From positions 372,001 through 436,000 of the forward strand of contig NZ_JYLH01000001.1 of the NCBI RefSeq assembly GCF_001439685.1: 64,000 nt of DNA, written 5' to 3'. The first letter of the stretch is position 1. Every line of letters begins with the position of its first letter. Below, one piece after another: positions 10,001 through 20,907 of the stretch. This DNA is from Pseudomonas libanensis (GTDB taxonomy: Bacteria; Pseudomonadota; Gammaproteobacteria; Pseudomonadales; Pseudomonadaceae). A program made the translations under genes and the position numbers. The notes beneath the pieces are model-generated. The model did no database searches and was not told the DNA's origin. It saw only the letters and a list, made by a program, of their open reading frames with translations.

Positions 10001-10469
10001 TTTCGGTCTGGGCGCGCTCGGGGCGGGTCTGGGCGGCGATGGTCAGGCTGTTGGCCTCAGCCAGCTCTTTTTGCAGGTCGCCTTGCTGGGTGGTGCGTTG
10101 TACCAGCAATTGCTCGAGCTGCGGCACCGGCAGGGTGGCGTAGCGTTGGGCCACCGGGATGACCTTGGTGGCCTTGAGCCGGGTCAGCTCGCGCTGGTTC
10201 TCGGTGGTCTGGCGCGGTGCCTCTTCCAGCTGGCGCTTGAGGTCGGCCAGGCGCTGTTCGTAATCCTGCTTGTTGCCCAGGTAGGTCAGGGTCTGCTGCA
10301 GGATCGCCTGCAACGCTTTCATGTCGGCGTCGGGCAGCTTGCGATCGGGGAGTTTATCCAGGTTTTGCTGGATGGCGTCGGCGCTGGGCGGGTCGGCGGC
10401 GTATACGCTGCCGACACAAAGGGTCAGGCCCAGCAGGGCAGTGGCGAGAAAAGTGCGCAGGGTTGGCAT
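7086..10469 (-). CDS. mscK: Large mechanosensitive channel MscK/KefA
   Basis: The 1127-residue inner-membrane protein begins with a signal peptide (MPTLRTFLATALLGLTLCVGSVYA). A periplasmic coiled-coil region follows to about residue 490, rich in Gln and Leu, then about eleven membrane segments. An MscS-type pore and cytoplasmic domain lies near residues 880-1080 (FANFISGIMILFERPVRIGD, then IRATTITDFDNKDIIVPN). Such channels open under membrane tension and release solutes and K+. The tail has repeated DAPEPP motifs. I chose the start at 10469 for the signal peptide. The K+/H+ antiporter gene nhaP2 is 49 bp upstream on the same strand. Confidence 0.93.
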   Translation of the reverse strand: MPTLRTFLATALLGLTLCVGSVYAADPPSADAIQQNLDKLPDRKLPDADMKALQAILQQTLTYLGNKQDYEQRLADLKRQLEEAPRQTTENQRELTRLKATKVIPVAQRYATLPVPQLEQLLVQRTTQQGDLQKELAEANSLTIAAQTRPERAQTEISSSQTRIQQINATLKLGKDNGKALSGDQRNQLNAELAALNALIPLRRQELAGNSQLQDLGNSQHDLIQEKTARLEQEIQDLQTLINQKRLAQSQQTVTQQSIEAQKAGGSSLLATESAANLKLSDYLLKSTDRLNDLTQKNLQTKQQLDTVTQSDSALDEQINVLKGSLLLSKILYKQKQALPRLTVDRDLADDIANIRLYQFEVNQQRELISSPSAYVDKLLADQPPDEVTPQLRRTLLELAITRSDLLERLSRELSALLNESITLQLNQKQLLSTATTLRATLDEQMFWIPSNKPLDTEWLETVPAHLSKQITTLPWASSVSELYDGLTQRPLLFLPLLLLIGALLWRRKALYQRLNKVHLDIGHFKRDSQWHTPQAILINILLAMPVSLGLALCGYALQIDARGQNANLGAALLQIAQAWLVFYTAYRILAPGGVAELHFRWEKPQVEFLQGWVRKLGLVVLALVAVVAIAEHQPAALADDVLGIAVVLTCYALMAWLLSRLLLNSPTHEKASLFRKAIGLLFTALPVALFIAVCFGYYYTALKLSDRLINTLYLLMFWLVIEATFVRWLSVAARRLAYARALAKRQAAKDAGEGEAVVEEPTLDIEKVNEQSLRLIRLALLGGFIAALYWVWSDLISVFSYLDNVTLYEYTSGTGANISMVPISIGDLLGASIIIGITFALARNLPGLLEVLVLSKLDLAQGSAYATTTLLSYIIAGVGFVTTLSTLGVSWDKLQWLVAALSVGLGFGMQEIFANFISGIMILFERPVRIGDTITIGNLSGTVSKIRIRATTITDFDNKDIIVPNKTFITGQLINWSLTDTITRVTLKLGVDYGSDLDLVKELLLKAARENPRVLKEPEPHVYFLNFGESTLDHELRMHVRDLGDRNPVLDEVNRFINREFKKQHINISFRQMEIYLKNLHGQEYKLVPAEDERKTIAEPLDKPDAPEPPAGKVVDAPEPPPSKLD

Positions 10470-10518
10470 AGAGACCGGTCTTGCAAGGTGAAGAATCGGG
10501 GCGTTATTGCCCCGCAGT

Positions 10519-12261
<1,743 letters not shown>

Positions 12262-12385
12262 AGGCAGTACTCCAGAGCAGGGAAGACGGGGCGCAAACTG
12301 ACCATGCAGTCTGCGTGCCAGCGATTCTAACCTGTTGAATTGCTGCACTGTCAAAAAGCTTTTTCTGAATTTTCGCAGAAGCAAA

Positions 12386-12474
12386 TGTGGGAGGGGGCTT
12401 GCCCCCGATAGCGGTGGGTCAGCCACAGATAAGTTGACTGATATACCGCAATCGGGGGCAAGCCCCCTCCCACA
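12386..12474. repeat. REPIN, variant subtype (TGTGGGAGGGGGCTTGCCCCC)
   Basis: Two inverted REP units of the variant with GAGGGGGCTTGCCCCCGAT flank about 40 bases. It lies between the chemoreceptor gene and the nhaP2 start. The same subtype recurs at 58261-58350. Confidence 0.9.
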
Positions 12475-12500
12475 TTCAAAGCATTTTAAAGTGCAGTCAG

Positions 12501-14126
12501 TTAGAGACGGAAGCGGCCTACCATGCCGTTCAGGTCCACTGCCAGGCGCGACAATTCACTGCTCGCGGCGCTGGTCTGGCTGGCGCCCGTAGCGGATTGC
12601 ACCGACAGATCGCGAATGTTCACCAGGTTGCGGTCCACTTCCCGCGCCACCTGGGCCTGTTCTTCCGCCGCGCTGGCGATGACGAGGTTGCGCTCGTTGA
12701 TCTCGACAATCGCGGTGTTGATGGTATCCAGCGACATGCCCGCGCCTTTGGCGATGTTCAGCGTCGATTCGGCCCGCTCGGTGCTGTTGCGCATCGAATC
12801 CACCGCATGCTCGGTACCCGTCTGGATGCTGCCGATCATGCGCTCGATCTCGCTGGTGGACTGCTGGGTGCGGTGGGCCAGGGCCCGCACTTCATCGGCC
12901 ACTACGGCGAAACCGCGCCCGGCTTCCCCGGCCCGCGCGGCTTCAATTGCCGCGTTCAGGGCCAGCAGGTTGGTCTGGTCGGCCAGGCCGCGAATCACGT
13001 CGAGCACCTTGCCGATATCCCGCGATTCATTGGCCAGGTCGCCAATCAGCGAGGCGGTGGCTTGCACGTCGGCGCTCATGCGTTCGATGGCGCTGACGGT
13101 TTCCTGCACCAGGTCACGGCCATCGCCGGCTGAGGTGGTGGCGTTGCGCGAGGCCTCGGACGTGCTCACCGCATTGCGGGCAACTTCTTCCACAGCGCTG
13201 GTCATCTCGTTGACGGCGGTGGCGGCTTGTTCGATTTCATTGTTTTGTTGGGTCAGGCCGCGGGCGCTTTCGTCGGTGACGGCGTTCAGCTCCTCGGCAG
13301 CGGAGGCCAACTGCGTGGCGGAGCCGGCGATGCGCTGCAGGGTGTCGCGCAGCTTGTTTTGCATCTTGGCCATGGCCGCGAGCAGGCGGCCGGCTTCGTC
13401 GTTGCCGTCTACGGTGATCGGGCGCGTGAGGTTGCCTTCGGCGACTTCTTCCGCGGCTTCGAGGGCGCGAGCGATGGGTAGGGTAATGCTGCGGGTCAGC
13501 AACCAGGCAAACAGTACAGTCAGCCCCGTGGCAACCACCAGCAGGCCCACTACCAGGTCAAAGGCCATGTCGTATTGGTCTTTGGCTTGCTGGTTGGTGG
13601 CGTTGGCATCGTCGTTATTGATATCCAGCAAACGGGTCAATACAGCGTTGACTTGCTCGGAGTTGCTCAGCAACTCGGTGTTCAGCAGGTTGCGCAGCTC
13701 GTCGATCTGATTGGCGCGTGACAGGCTCTTCATGCGCTCTTCAATCTGGTGATACTGGCCCAGCAGGCGCACGTATTCGTCATAGGCGTTGCGTTCTTGC
13801 GTGCTGGTGATGAGTTTTTCGTAGACGCCCTGGGCCGAGCGAATCTGCTGATTGCGCAGCTCAAAGGCTTCCAGGGTTTTTTGCTGCACATCCGGCTCGC
13901 GGTTGGTCAGCAGGCGGTACGACAACACGCGCAAGCGCAGGGTCAGCTGGGTGAACTCGTCGAGGGCGCGAATGCTGGGCACGCTGGATAAGGTAATGTC
14001 TTCGGCGGCTGCGCGAATCTTGCTCATCTGGTTGAGCGCGAACACACCGAGCAACAACATCAGGGCGCCAATAAACGCAAAGCCGAGGAAGGCCCTCGGA
14101 GCGATATTCATATTACGAAGTGACAT
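12501..14126 (-). CDS. Methyl-accepting chemotaxis protein
   Basis: The 541-residue transducer has a first membrane segment at about residues 11-31 ([19 protein letters not shown]), a periplasmic four-helix-bundle domain to about 185, a second membrane segment ([21 protein letters not shown]), a HAMP domain and a long signalling coiled coil with the conserved tip [20 protein letters not shown]. It signals to CheA/CheW to bias flagellar rotation. It lacks a C-terminal NWETF-type tether. The start [11 protein letters not shown] at 14126 follows AGGA. The ligand cannot be predicted. A sigma-28-like promoter lies just upstream. Confidence 0.95.
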   Translation of the reverse strand: MSLRNMNIAPRAFLGFAFIGALMLLLGVFALNQMSKIRAAAEDITLSSVPSIRALDEFTQLTLRLRVLSYRLLTNREPDVQQKTLEAFELRNQQIRSAQGVYEKLITSTQERNAYDEYVRLLGQYHQIEERMKSLSRANQIDELRNLLNTELLSNSEQVNAVLTRLLDINNDDANATNQQAKDQYDMAFDLVVGLLVVATGLTVLFAWLLTRSITLPIARALEAAEEVAEGNLTRPITVDGNDEAGRLLAAMAKMQNKLRDTLQRIAGSATQLASAAEELNAVTDESARGLTQQNNEIEQAATAVNEMTSAVEEVARNAVSTSEASRNATTSAGDGRDLVQETVSAIERMSADVQATASLIGDLANESRDIGKVLDVIRGLADQTNLLALNAAIEAARAGEAGRGFAVVADEVRALAHRTQQSTSEIERMIGSIQTGTEHAVDSMRNSTERAESTLNIAKGAGMSLDTINTAIVEINERNLVIASAAEEQAQVAREVDRNLVNIRDLSVQSATGASQTSAASSELSRLAVDLNGMVGRFRL

Positions 14127-14183
14127 GCTGGAATCCTGGGGGAAAGCGCGATCCATGCGGCCGTGAGACGAGGTGTGCATCTG

Positions 14184-14210
14184 CTATCGGCCACGCGACT
14201 AAAGTCTTAA
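14184..14210 (-). promoter_or_regulatory. Sigma-28 (FliA)-type promoter of chemoreceptor gene
   Basis: On the minus strand TTAAGACT is followed by 11 bases and GCCGATAG. Against the FliA consensus TAAAGTTT-N11-GCCGATAA this is 5 of 8 and 7 of 8 matches with exact spacing. It sits about 57 bp before the chemoreceptor start, as expected for a flagellar-regulon gene. Confidence 0.7.
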
Positions 14211-14404
14211 AGGGCTGCGCGCTTTTGTCGCACCTGACGAGGGGTTGGACGGATTCAGGAACCAGATCGGGTAAATGCAGTCACTAAGGCTCGAAAGTGC
14301 AGCCCGGCCCCTGAATAATCGGGCTGCGCGCCGGGGATAACCCTGGCATCCGAGGTGAATTTTCTTTATCGTCACCGCCCTTTTTAAATGCCCGAGAAAT
14401 CAAA

Positions 14405-14635
14405 ATGTTAGAAGCATCCCTTAGCCAATTGGAACAACTGGTCAGCGACCTCGTACAGCAGAATCAAGAGTTGCTGGGCAGCAACGAATCCCTCAAGGCC
14501 GAACTGGCCCGTGCCAAGGATGAAAACGACAGCCTGCAACTGAACCTGATGGAGCAGGAAGAAAAGCACGGCGCCACCGCCGCTCGCATCCAGGCGCTGG
14601 TTGAGCGTGTGAGCGCAGGGCCTGTCAGCGCATGA
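14405..14635 (+). CDS. Small coiled-coil protein, ZapB-like partner of the downstream ZapA
   Basis: The 76-residue protein is almost entirely one coiled coil (LSQLEQLVSDLVQQNQELLG, then heptads to ALVERV). It has no membrane segment or signal peptide. Its length and heptads resemble ZapB or the small coiled-coil proteins found beside zapA. The stop overlaps the zapA start (ATGA), so the two are coupled. A role in stabilising the division ring is inferred only from the neighbour. Confidence 0.7.
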   Translation: MLEASLSQLEQLVSDLVQQNQELLGSNESLKAELARAKDENDSLQLNLMEQEEKHGATAARIQALVERVSAGPVSA

Positions 14636-14925
14636 ATGAGGGGATAAAGGTCGTTTCGATTCTCGGAGAGGATTACTCGATCAAGGCACCGGCCGGCGAA
14701 GATCAGACCCTGATGCATGCCGTGACCATGCTCAAGGCCTCCCTGGCGGTTACCAAGAAAAAGTACCCGACCCTGATCGGTGACAAATTATTGGTATTGG
14801 CCGCGCTGAACCTGTGCGCCGAACAGATCGAAATGCAGCAGGCGCACCAGCAGGAACTCGACCGTTACCAAGAGCAAGTCAGCGCCACGGTCGATGTGAT
14901 TTCCAAGGTGATTGGGCAGCCTTAG
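14632..14925 (+). CDS. zapA: ZapA-family cell division protein (probable second paralogue)
   Basis: The 97-residue protein has the ZapA layout: an N-terminal beta domain (KVVSILGEDYSIKAPAGEDQ) and a C-terminal coiled coil preceded by LLVLAALNLCAEQIEMQ. ZapA crosslinks FtsZ protofilaments. The usual Pseudomonas zapA lies upstream of 6S RNA and a 5-formyltetrahydrofolate cyclo-ligase gene; neither is here, so this is probably an additional paralogue. Its stop overlaps the stop of the convergent acyl-CoA dehydrogenase gene by 4 bp. Confidence 0.8.
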   Translation: MNEGIKVVSILGEDYSIKAPAGEDQTLMHAVTMLKASLAVTKKKYPTLIGDKLLVLAALNLCAEQIEMQQAHQQELDRYQEQVSATVDVISKVIGQP

Positions 14926-16724
14926 AACCAGTCGTCTTGCATCCCCAGGCACGTATCGTCGCGTGCCTCCAGAATCGCCAGTTCATGATGGCAGCCTGGT
15001 ACTTCCCAAGTCAGGAAGTACCGGGCGGCCTGGAGCTTGCCCTTATAGAAGGCCACATCGGCAGCATTGCCCTTGACCAGCCCTTCTTCGGCGCGGATCG
15101 CTTGTTCCAGCCAGCGCCAGCCGATCACCGTATGCCCGAACACTTTCAAGTACAGCGCCGAGTTCGCCAGGCTGCTGGTGACCTTGCCTTGGGCGAGGTC
15201 GGTCAGCAGGCCGATCGTGACGCTTTGCAACCGGTTGACCAGTTGCTCCAAGGGTGCGCGTAGCGCCGTGAGCGACGGGTACTGCTGCGCCCGTGCACCA
15301 GTCTCGGCGATCAAGCGAATCAACTGTTTCAAACCGGCTCCCCCGTTCTGCGCCAGTTTGCGCCCGAGCAGGTCCAGGGACTGGATACCGTGAGTGCCCT
15401 CATGGATCGGGTTCAAGCGGTTGTCACGGTAGTACTGCTCCACCGGGTATTCGCGGGTGTAACCGTGCCCGCCGAGGATCTGGATCGCCAGTTCGTTGGC
15501 CTTGAGGCAAAACTCCGACGGCCAGGATTTGACGATAGGCGTGAGCAGGTCGAGCAGTTCGTGGGCTTGCTTGCGTTCGGCGTCGGCAGGCAGGGTGGTG
15601 GTGTCGTCGAACAGCCGCGCCGCGTACAGGCCGAGGTCGAAGGCGCCTTCCACATAGGCTTTCTGGGTCAGCAGCATGCGCTTGATGTCGGCATGCTCGA
15701 TGATCGACACCGGTGCGGTGCCCGGGTCCTTGCTGTCCGGCAGGCGGCCCTGGGGGCGTTCGCGGGCGTAGTCCAGGGAGTACAGGTAGCCGGCGTAACC
15801 GAGCATCACTGCGCCCATGCCCACGCCGATGCGCGCCTCGTTCATCATCTGGAACATATAGCTCAGGCCCTGATGAGGTTTGCCCACCAAATAGCCGACA
15901 CAGTTGCCGTGATCGCCGAAGTTAAGCGCGGTGGAGGTGGTGCCGCGCCAGCCCATCTTGTGAAACAGCCCGGCCAGCAGCACATCGTTGCGAGCGCCGA
16001 GGCTACCGTCATCGTTGACCAGGAACTTAGGCACGATAAACAGCGAAATACCTTTCACGCCGGCAGGGGCATCGGGCAGCTTGGCCAGCACCATGTGCAC
16101 GATGTTTTCCGACAGCGAGTGGTCGCCGCCGGAGATGAAGATCTTGTTGCCCTTGAGTCGATAACTGCCGTCAGCCGCAGGTTCGGCGCGGGTACGAATA
16201 TCCGACAGGGATGAACCAGCATGGGGCTCGGTCAGGGCCATGGTGCCGAAGAAACGTCCGTCGATCATCGGTTGCAAGAAGCGTTGTTTCTGCTCTTGGG
16301 TGCCGAAACTTTCGATCAGGTTGGCGGCGCCCATGGTCAGGAACGGGTAGGACGTTGACGCGGCGTTGGCCGATTGAAAGTGGGCAAAGCAGGCTTGGGA
16401 CAGCAAGGTCGGCAACTGCATGCCACCTGCCTCGAAACTGCGGGCTGCATTAAGGAAACCGGCCTCCAGGAAGGCGTCCACGGCGGGTTTGACCTCCGGA
16501 ATCAGGATAGCCTGGCCGTCTTCATAGCGTGGTTCGTTTTCGTCGTTCTTGCGATTGTGGGGGGCGAAGTACTTTTCTGCGATGTTGCGCGCGGTGCTGA
16601 TGGCTGCATCGAAGGTTTCGCGATTGTGTTCGGCAAACCGCTCGCGCTGGGTCAGGCCCTCGGCATCGAGGACTTCATACAGCTCGAAAGCCAGGTTGCG
16701 GGAACTGAGCAGCGACTCGGACAT
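14922..16724 (-). CDS. Acyl-CoA dehydrogenase (long, about 600-residue FadE/DmdC type)
   Basis: The 600-residue flavoprotein has the acyl-CoA dehydrogenase blocks (TEPHAGSSLSDIRTRA for FAD/substrate binding; IHEGTHGIQSLDLLGRKL carrying the probable catalytic Glu) and the extra C-terminal domain of the long subfamily. It should oxidise acyl-CoA esters to enoyl-CoA, passing electrons to ETF; the substrate cannot be told from sequence. From memory it corresponds to PA5020, between the RlmJ and NhaP2 homologues in P. aeruginosa, where putAP and vgrG are absent from this interval. Confidence 0.93.
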   Translation of the reverse strand: MSESLLSSRNLAFELYEVLDAEGLTQRERFAEHNRETFDAAISTARNIAEKYFAPHNRKNDENEPRYEDGQAILIPEVKPAVDAFLEAGFLNAARSFEAGGMQLPTLLSQACFAHFQSANAASTSYPFLTMGAANLIESFGTQEQKQRFLQPMIDGRFFGTMALTEPHAGSSLSDIRTRAEPAADGSYRLKGNKIFISGGDHSLSENIVHMVLAKLPDAPAGVKGISLFIVPKFLVNDDGSLGARNDVLLAGLFHKMGWRGTTSTALNFGDHGNCVGYLVGKPHQGLSYMFQMMNEARIGVGMGAVMLGYAGYLYSLDYARERPQGRLPDSKDPGTAPVSIIEHADIKRMLLTQKAYVEGAFDLGLYAARLFDDTTTLPADAERKQAHELLDLLTPIVKSWPSEFCLKANELAIQILGGHGYTREYPVEQYYRDNRLNPIHEGTHGIQSLDLLGRKLAQNGGAGLKQLIRLIAETGARAQQYPSLTALRAPLEQLVNRLQSVTIGLLTDLAQGKVTSSLANSALYLKVFGHTVIGWRWLEQAIRAEEGLVKGNAADVAFYKGKLQAARYFLTWEVPGCHHELAILEARDDTCLGMQDDWF

Positions 16725-16844
16725 GGCGGCTTACCTTTGGAGGAATTGGCCTGAGTCTAGGTGCGCGAATAGAGACTGGATAGCAAGATTGATTTAAGTG
16801 ATGGAGGGGCAGAACAAGAGAGGGGGCGTTGTGAACGCGGTCAG

Positions 16845-16933
16845 TGTGGGAGCTGGCTTGCCTGCGATAGCGGTGGGTCAGCAACAGAGGTGTCGGCTGG
16901 CATTGCCCTATCGCAGGCAAGCCAGCTCCCACA
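16845..16933. repeat. REPIN (inverted REP pair)
   Basis: Inverted REP units (TGTGGGAGCTGGCTTGCCTG...CAGGCAAGCCAGCTCCCACA) lie just downstream of putA, between putA and the acyl-CoA dehydrogenase start. It may end putA transcription. Confidence 0.9.
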
Positions 16934-16953
16934 TTCTTACCGTGTTGGGTCAG

Positions 16954-19900
16954 TTAGCCGATGGTCATCAAGCTGGCGTTACCGCCTGCCGCAGCAGTGT
17001 TAACGCTCAACGCACGCTCGATCACCAGACGCTCCAGCGCAATCGCCGTTTCGCCTTGCGACAGGCCATGCACCCCGACAATCGCCCCACCACGCTGCGC
17101 CACTTGCTGGCACACCGCACGCAATTGGTCGGAATCACCGTGGTGCAGGACGGCGTCGAATACCACGTCGTCCTTGGTCCAGTCGGCCACACGCTTGATC
17201 TTCGCCTGAATATCCTTCGGCAGGCGTGCGAACAACGCCTTGGTCAGCTCGGTTTCCGGCCATACCGCCGAACCGCCTACCGCCAGTACCGCCGCCAGCT
17301 GGGTCAGCAGATCACCTTCCACTTCAGCCAGGCACAGCACGTGCTCGCGGGGCAGGATGGCGTAGCTGTTGCGCTCGCCGGTCGGGCCGGCCAGTTGGCG
17401 GGTAATACCGCTCTGGGACTGCGCGGCGAACTGGGTGCACAGCGCGCTCAGTTCACTGAACTTGTGGCTGTCGGCCCAGGACTTCAGAGAGGTCAGCGCT
17501 TGGCTCATGGCATCGCGCAGGCGCACATCGGGTGCAGCCAACTTGTCGCCACGTACGAAGGATTGCTCGATCGCATCGGTAGGACGAGTCGACAGCAGTC
17601 GGTACAGGTAAAGCGGGCCGCCGGCTTTCGGGCCAGTGCCCGACAGGCCTTCGCCACCGAACGGTTGCACGCCGACCACGGCACCCACAATGTTGCGGTT
17701 GACGTAGACGTTGCCGGCATTGACGTTGTCGATCACCTTGGCGATGGTCTCGTCGATGCGGGTGTGCACGCCCAGGGTCAGGCCGTAGCCCGACGCGTTG
17801 ATCTGGCCGATCAGTTGGTCGATCTCTTTGCGCTTGTAGCGCACCACGTGCAGCACCGGGCCGAAGATTTCCCGTTGCAACTCGTCGAAGCTTTCCAGCT
17901 CGATCAGGGTTGGCGTCACGAAGGTGCCGCGCTTGATCTCTTCGCCGTCGGCAATCGCCACCTGGTACACGGTGCGGCCTTTGTCGCGCATGGCCTGGAT
18001 GTGTTTCTCGATGCCGGCCTTGGCTTCAGCGTCGATCACTGGGCCGATGTCCACCGACAGACGCTCAGGGTTGCCCAGGCGGCATTCAGCCATGGCGCCC
18101 TTGAGCATTTCGATCACGCGGTCTGCCGAATCTTCCTGCAGGCACAGCACGCGCAGGGCCGAGCAGCGTTGGCCGGCGCTGTCGAAGGCCGAGGACACCA
18201 CGTCGATCACCACCTGTTCAGTCAGTGCCGACGAGTCAACGATCATTGCGTTCTGGCCACCGGTTTCGGCGATCAATGGGATCGGGCGACCCTGGGCGTC
18301 CAGGCGCCCGGCGACATTGCGTTGCAGCAGGCGCGCAACCTCGGTGGAACCGGTGAACATCACGCCTTTGACGCGATCATCACCCACCAGGCGGGCACCG
18401 ACGCTTTCGCCCTGGCCCGGCAGCAGTTGCAGCACGCCTTCCGGAATACCGGCTTCGAGCAGGATGCGCACGGCTTGGGCGGCAACCAGCGGGGTTTGTT
18501 CGGCAGGCTTGGCCAGTACCGGGTTACCGGCAGCCAATGCCGCAGCAACCTGGCCGCTGAAGATCGCGAGCGGGAAGTTCCACGGGCTGATGCATACCAC
18601 CGGGCCCAGTGGGCGATGGGCATCATTGGTGAAATCGTTGCGCGCCTGTACCGCGTAGTAACGCAGGAAGTCCACGGCTTCACGCACTTCGGCGATGGCG
18701 TTGGCGAAGGTTTTACCGGCTTCGCGGGCCAGCAAGCCCATCAGCGGCTGGATCTCGCCTTCCATCAGGTCGGCGGCACGCTCCAGGATCGCGGCGCGTT
18801 CGGCGGGCGGGGTGGCCTGCCAGATCGGCGCGGCGCTGATCGCGCATTGGATCGCGTTGTCGACGTCTTCGACGGTGGCTTCCTGGACGTGGCCGACTAC
18901 ATCACGCAGGTCGGAGGGGTTCAGCACTGGCTGTGCCGCTTCCTGGCTGGAAGCGCAACCGAGCATCGGCGCGGCTTTCCAGTTGTTGTGCGCGGTAGCC
19001 AGCAGGGCGCAGGACAGCGACGCCAGGCGGTGTTCGTTGGCCAGGTCGATACCGGCCGAGTTGGCGCGGTCGCTGCCATAGAGGTCACGCGGCAGCGGGA
19101 TACGCGGGTGCGGCAAGCCGAAGCCGCCTTCCAGCGTGGCCATCTGCTCGATGCTGGCCACTGGATCGGCCACCAGCTCCTGGATCGAGATGGATTGGTC
19201 GGCGATACGGTTGACGAACGAAGTATTGGCGCCGTTTTCCAGCAGGCGGCGTACCAGGTAGGCCAGCAGCGTTTCGTGGGTACCGACTGGCGCGTATACG
19301 CGGCACGGACGGTTCAGCTTGCCTTCGGAGACCTTGCCTACTACCTGCTCGTACAACGGTTCACCCATGCCGTGCAGGCATTGGAACTCGTACTGGCCGG
19401 GGTAATAGTTCTGGCCGGCGATATGGTAGATGGCCGACAGGGTGTGGGCGTTGTGCGTGGCGAACTGCGGGTAGATGGCTTCCGGCACCGACAGCAGTTT
19501 GCGTGCACAGGCAATGTAGGAAACATCGGTGTACACCTTGCGGGTGTACACCGGGTAGCCTTCCAGGCCCTCGACCTGGGCGCGCTTGATTTCGCTGTCC
19601 CAGTACGCGCCTTTTACCAGGCGGATCATCAGGCGATGGCGGCTGCGGCGGGCAAGGTCGATGACGTAGTCGATCACATACGGGCAACGCTTCTGGTAAG
19701 CCTGGATCACAAAACCGATGCCGTTCCAGCCAGTCAGTTGCGGCTCGAAGCACAGGCGCTCGAGCAGGTCCAGGGACAGCTCCAGGCGGTCGGCTTCTTC
19801 GGCGTCGATGTTCAGGCCGATGTCGTATTGCTTGGCCAGCAAGGTCAGCGACAGCAGGCGCGGGTACAGCTCGTCCATCACACGTTCGTACTGTGCACGG

Positions 19901-20907
19901 CTGTAGCGCGGGTGCAGGGCAGAAAGCTTGATGGAGATGCCCGGGCCTTCATAAATCCCGCGGCCATGGGAGGCTTTGCCGATGGAGTGAATGGCTTGTT
20001 CGTACGAGGCCAGGTACTTCTGGGCATCGTGTTCGGTGAGTGCGGCTTCACCGAGCATGTCGTAGGAATAACGGAAGCCTTTGGCTTCGAACTTGCTCGC
20101 ATTGGCCAAGGCTTCGGCGATGGTTTCGCCGGTGACGAACTGCTCACCCATCAGGCGCATGGCCATGTCGACGCCCTTGCGGATCATCGGCTCGCCGCTC
20201 TTGCCGATGATGCGGCTCAGGGACGAGGTCAAGCCCGCCTCATTATGGGTAGCGACCAGTTTGCCGGTCAGCAGCAGGCCCCAGGTGGCGGCGTTGACGA
20301 ACAGCGACGGGCTGTTACCCAGGTGCGGCTGCCAGTTGCCGGTGCTGATCTTGTCGCGGATCAGCGCGTCACGGGTGCCTTTGTCCGGGATGCGCAGCAG
20401 CGCTTCGGCCAGGCACATCAGTGCCACGCCTTCCTGGGACGACAGGGAAAATTCTTGCAGCAGGCCCTGGACGATACCGGCACGGCCACCGGCGCTCTTC
20501 TGATTGCGCAGTTTTTCGGCAATCGAGGCGGCCAGTTTGTTGGTGGCTTCGGCCATTTCGGCCGGCAGGCGCGCCTGCTCGATCAACATCGGTACCACTT
20601 CCGGCTCCGGGCGGCGGTAAGCGGCGGTGATCGAGGCGCGCAGGACCGATTGCGGCAGGATGCTTTCGGCGAACTCCAGGAAGCATTGATGGGCGTGGTC
20701 AGCCTGGATTTCGCCAGCGTCTTCGGCGTCTTTGCTACCCGAGCCATTGAGCTCGGACAGGGTTGCACCACCCTCGAGTTTCTCCAGGTAATTGAAAATC
20801 GCCTGCTTGATCAACCAGTGCGGCGTGCGATCAATGGAGGTCGCGGCGGCCTTAAGGCGTTCGCGGGTCGGGTCGTCGAGTTTGACCCCAAGGGTGGTCG
20901 TTGCCAT
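16954..20907 (-). CDS. putA: Trifunctional PutA: proline dehydrogenase, P5C dehydrogenase and put repressor
   Basis: The 1317-residue protein starts with a ribbon-helix-helix DNA-binding domain (TTTLGVKLDDPTRERLKAAA). The FAD proline dehydrogenase domain follows at about residues 190-560 and the aldehyde dehydrogenase domain at about 640-1100, with LIAETGGQNAM (catalytic Glu) and SAGQRCSALR (catalytic Cys near 912), then a C-terminal domain. It converts proline to glutamate and represses the put genes when proline is absent. I chose the start MATTTLGV at 20907 for the ribbon-helix-helix. It is divergent from putP across a region with several GTTGCA boxes. Confidence 0.97.
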   Translation of the reverse strand: MATTTLGVKLDDPTRERLKAAATSIDRTPHWLIKQAIFNYLEKLEGGATLSELNGSGSKDAEDAGEIQADHAHQCFLEFAESILPQSVLRASITAAYRRPEPEVVPMLIEQARLPAEMAEATNKLAASIAEKLRNQKSAGGRAGIVQGLLQEFSLSSQEGVALMCLAEALLRIPDKGTRDALIRDKISTGNWQPHLGNSPSLFVNAATWGLLLTGKLVATHNEAGLTSSLSRIIGKSGEPMIRKGVDMAMRLMGEQFVTGETIAEALANASKFEAKGFRYSYDMLGEAALTEHDAQKYLASYEQAIHSIGKASHGRGIYEGPGISIKLSALHPRYSRAQYERVMDELYPRLLSLTLLAKQYDIGLNIDAEEADRLELSLDLLERLCFEPQLTGWNGIGFVIQAYQKRCPYVIDYVIDLARRSRHRLMIRLVKGAYWDSEIKRAQVEGLEGYPVYTRKVYTDVSYIACARKLLSVPEAIYPQFATHNAHTLSAIYHIAGQNYYPGQYEFQCLHGMGEPLYEQVVGKVSEGKLNRPCRVYAPVGTHETLLAYLVRRLLENGANTSFVNRIADQSISIQELVADPVASIEQMATLEGGFGLPHPRIPLPRDLYGSDRANSAGIDLANEHRLASLSCALLATAHNNWKAAPMLGCASSQEAAQPVLNPSDLRDVVGHVQEATVEDVDNAIQCAISAAPIWQATPPAERAAILERAADLMEGEIQPLMGLLAREAGKTFANAIAEVREAVDFLRYYAVQARNDFTNDAHRPLGPVVCISPWNFPLAIFSGQVAAALAAGNPVLAKPAEQTPLVAAQAVRILLEAGIPEGVLQLLPGQGESVGARLVGDDRVKGVMFTGSTEVARLLQRNVAGRLDAQGRPIPLIAETGGQNAMIVDSSALTEQVVIDVVSSAFDSAGQRCSALRVLCLQEDSADRVIEMLKGAMAECRLGNPERLSVDIGPVIDAEAKAGIEKHIQAMRDKGRTVYQVAIADGEEIKRGTFVTPTLIELESFDELQREIFGPVLHVVRYKRKEIDQLIGQINASGYGLTLGVHTRIDETIAKVIDNVNAGNVYVNRNIVGAVVGVQPFGGEGLSGTGPKAGGPLYLYRLLSTRPTDAIEQSFVRGDKLAAPDVRLRDAMSQALTSLKSWADSHKFSELSALCTQFAAQSQSGITRQLAGPTGERNSYAILPREHVLCLAEVEGDLLTQLAAVLAVGGSAVWPETELTKALFARLPKDIQAKIKRVADWTKDDVVFDAVLHHGDSDQLRAVCQQVAQRGGAIVGVHGLSQGETAIALERLVIERALSVNTAAAGGNASLMTIG

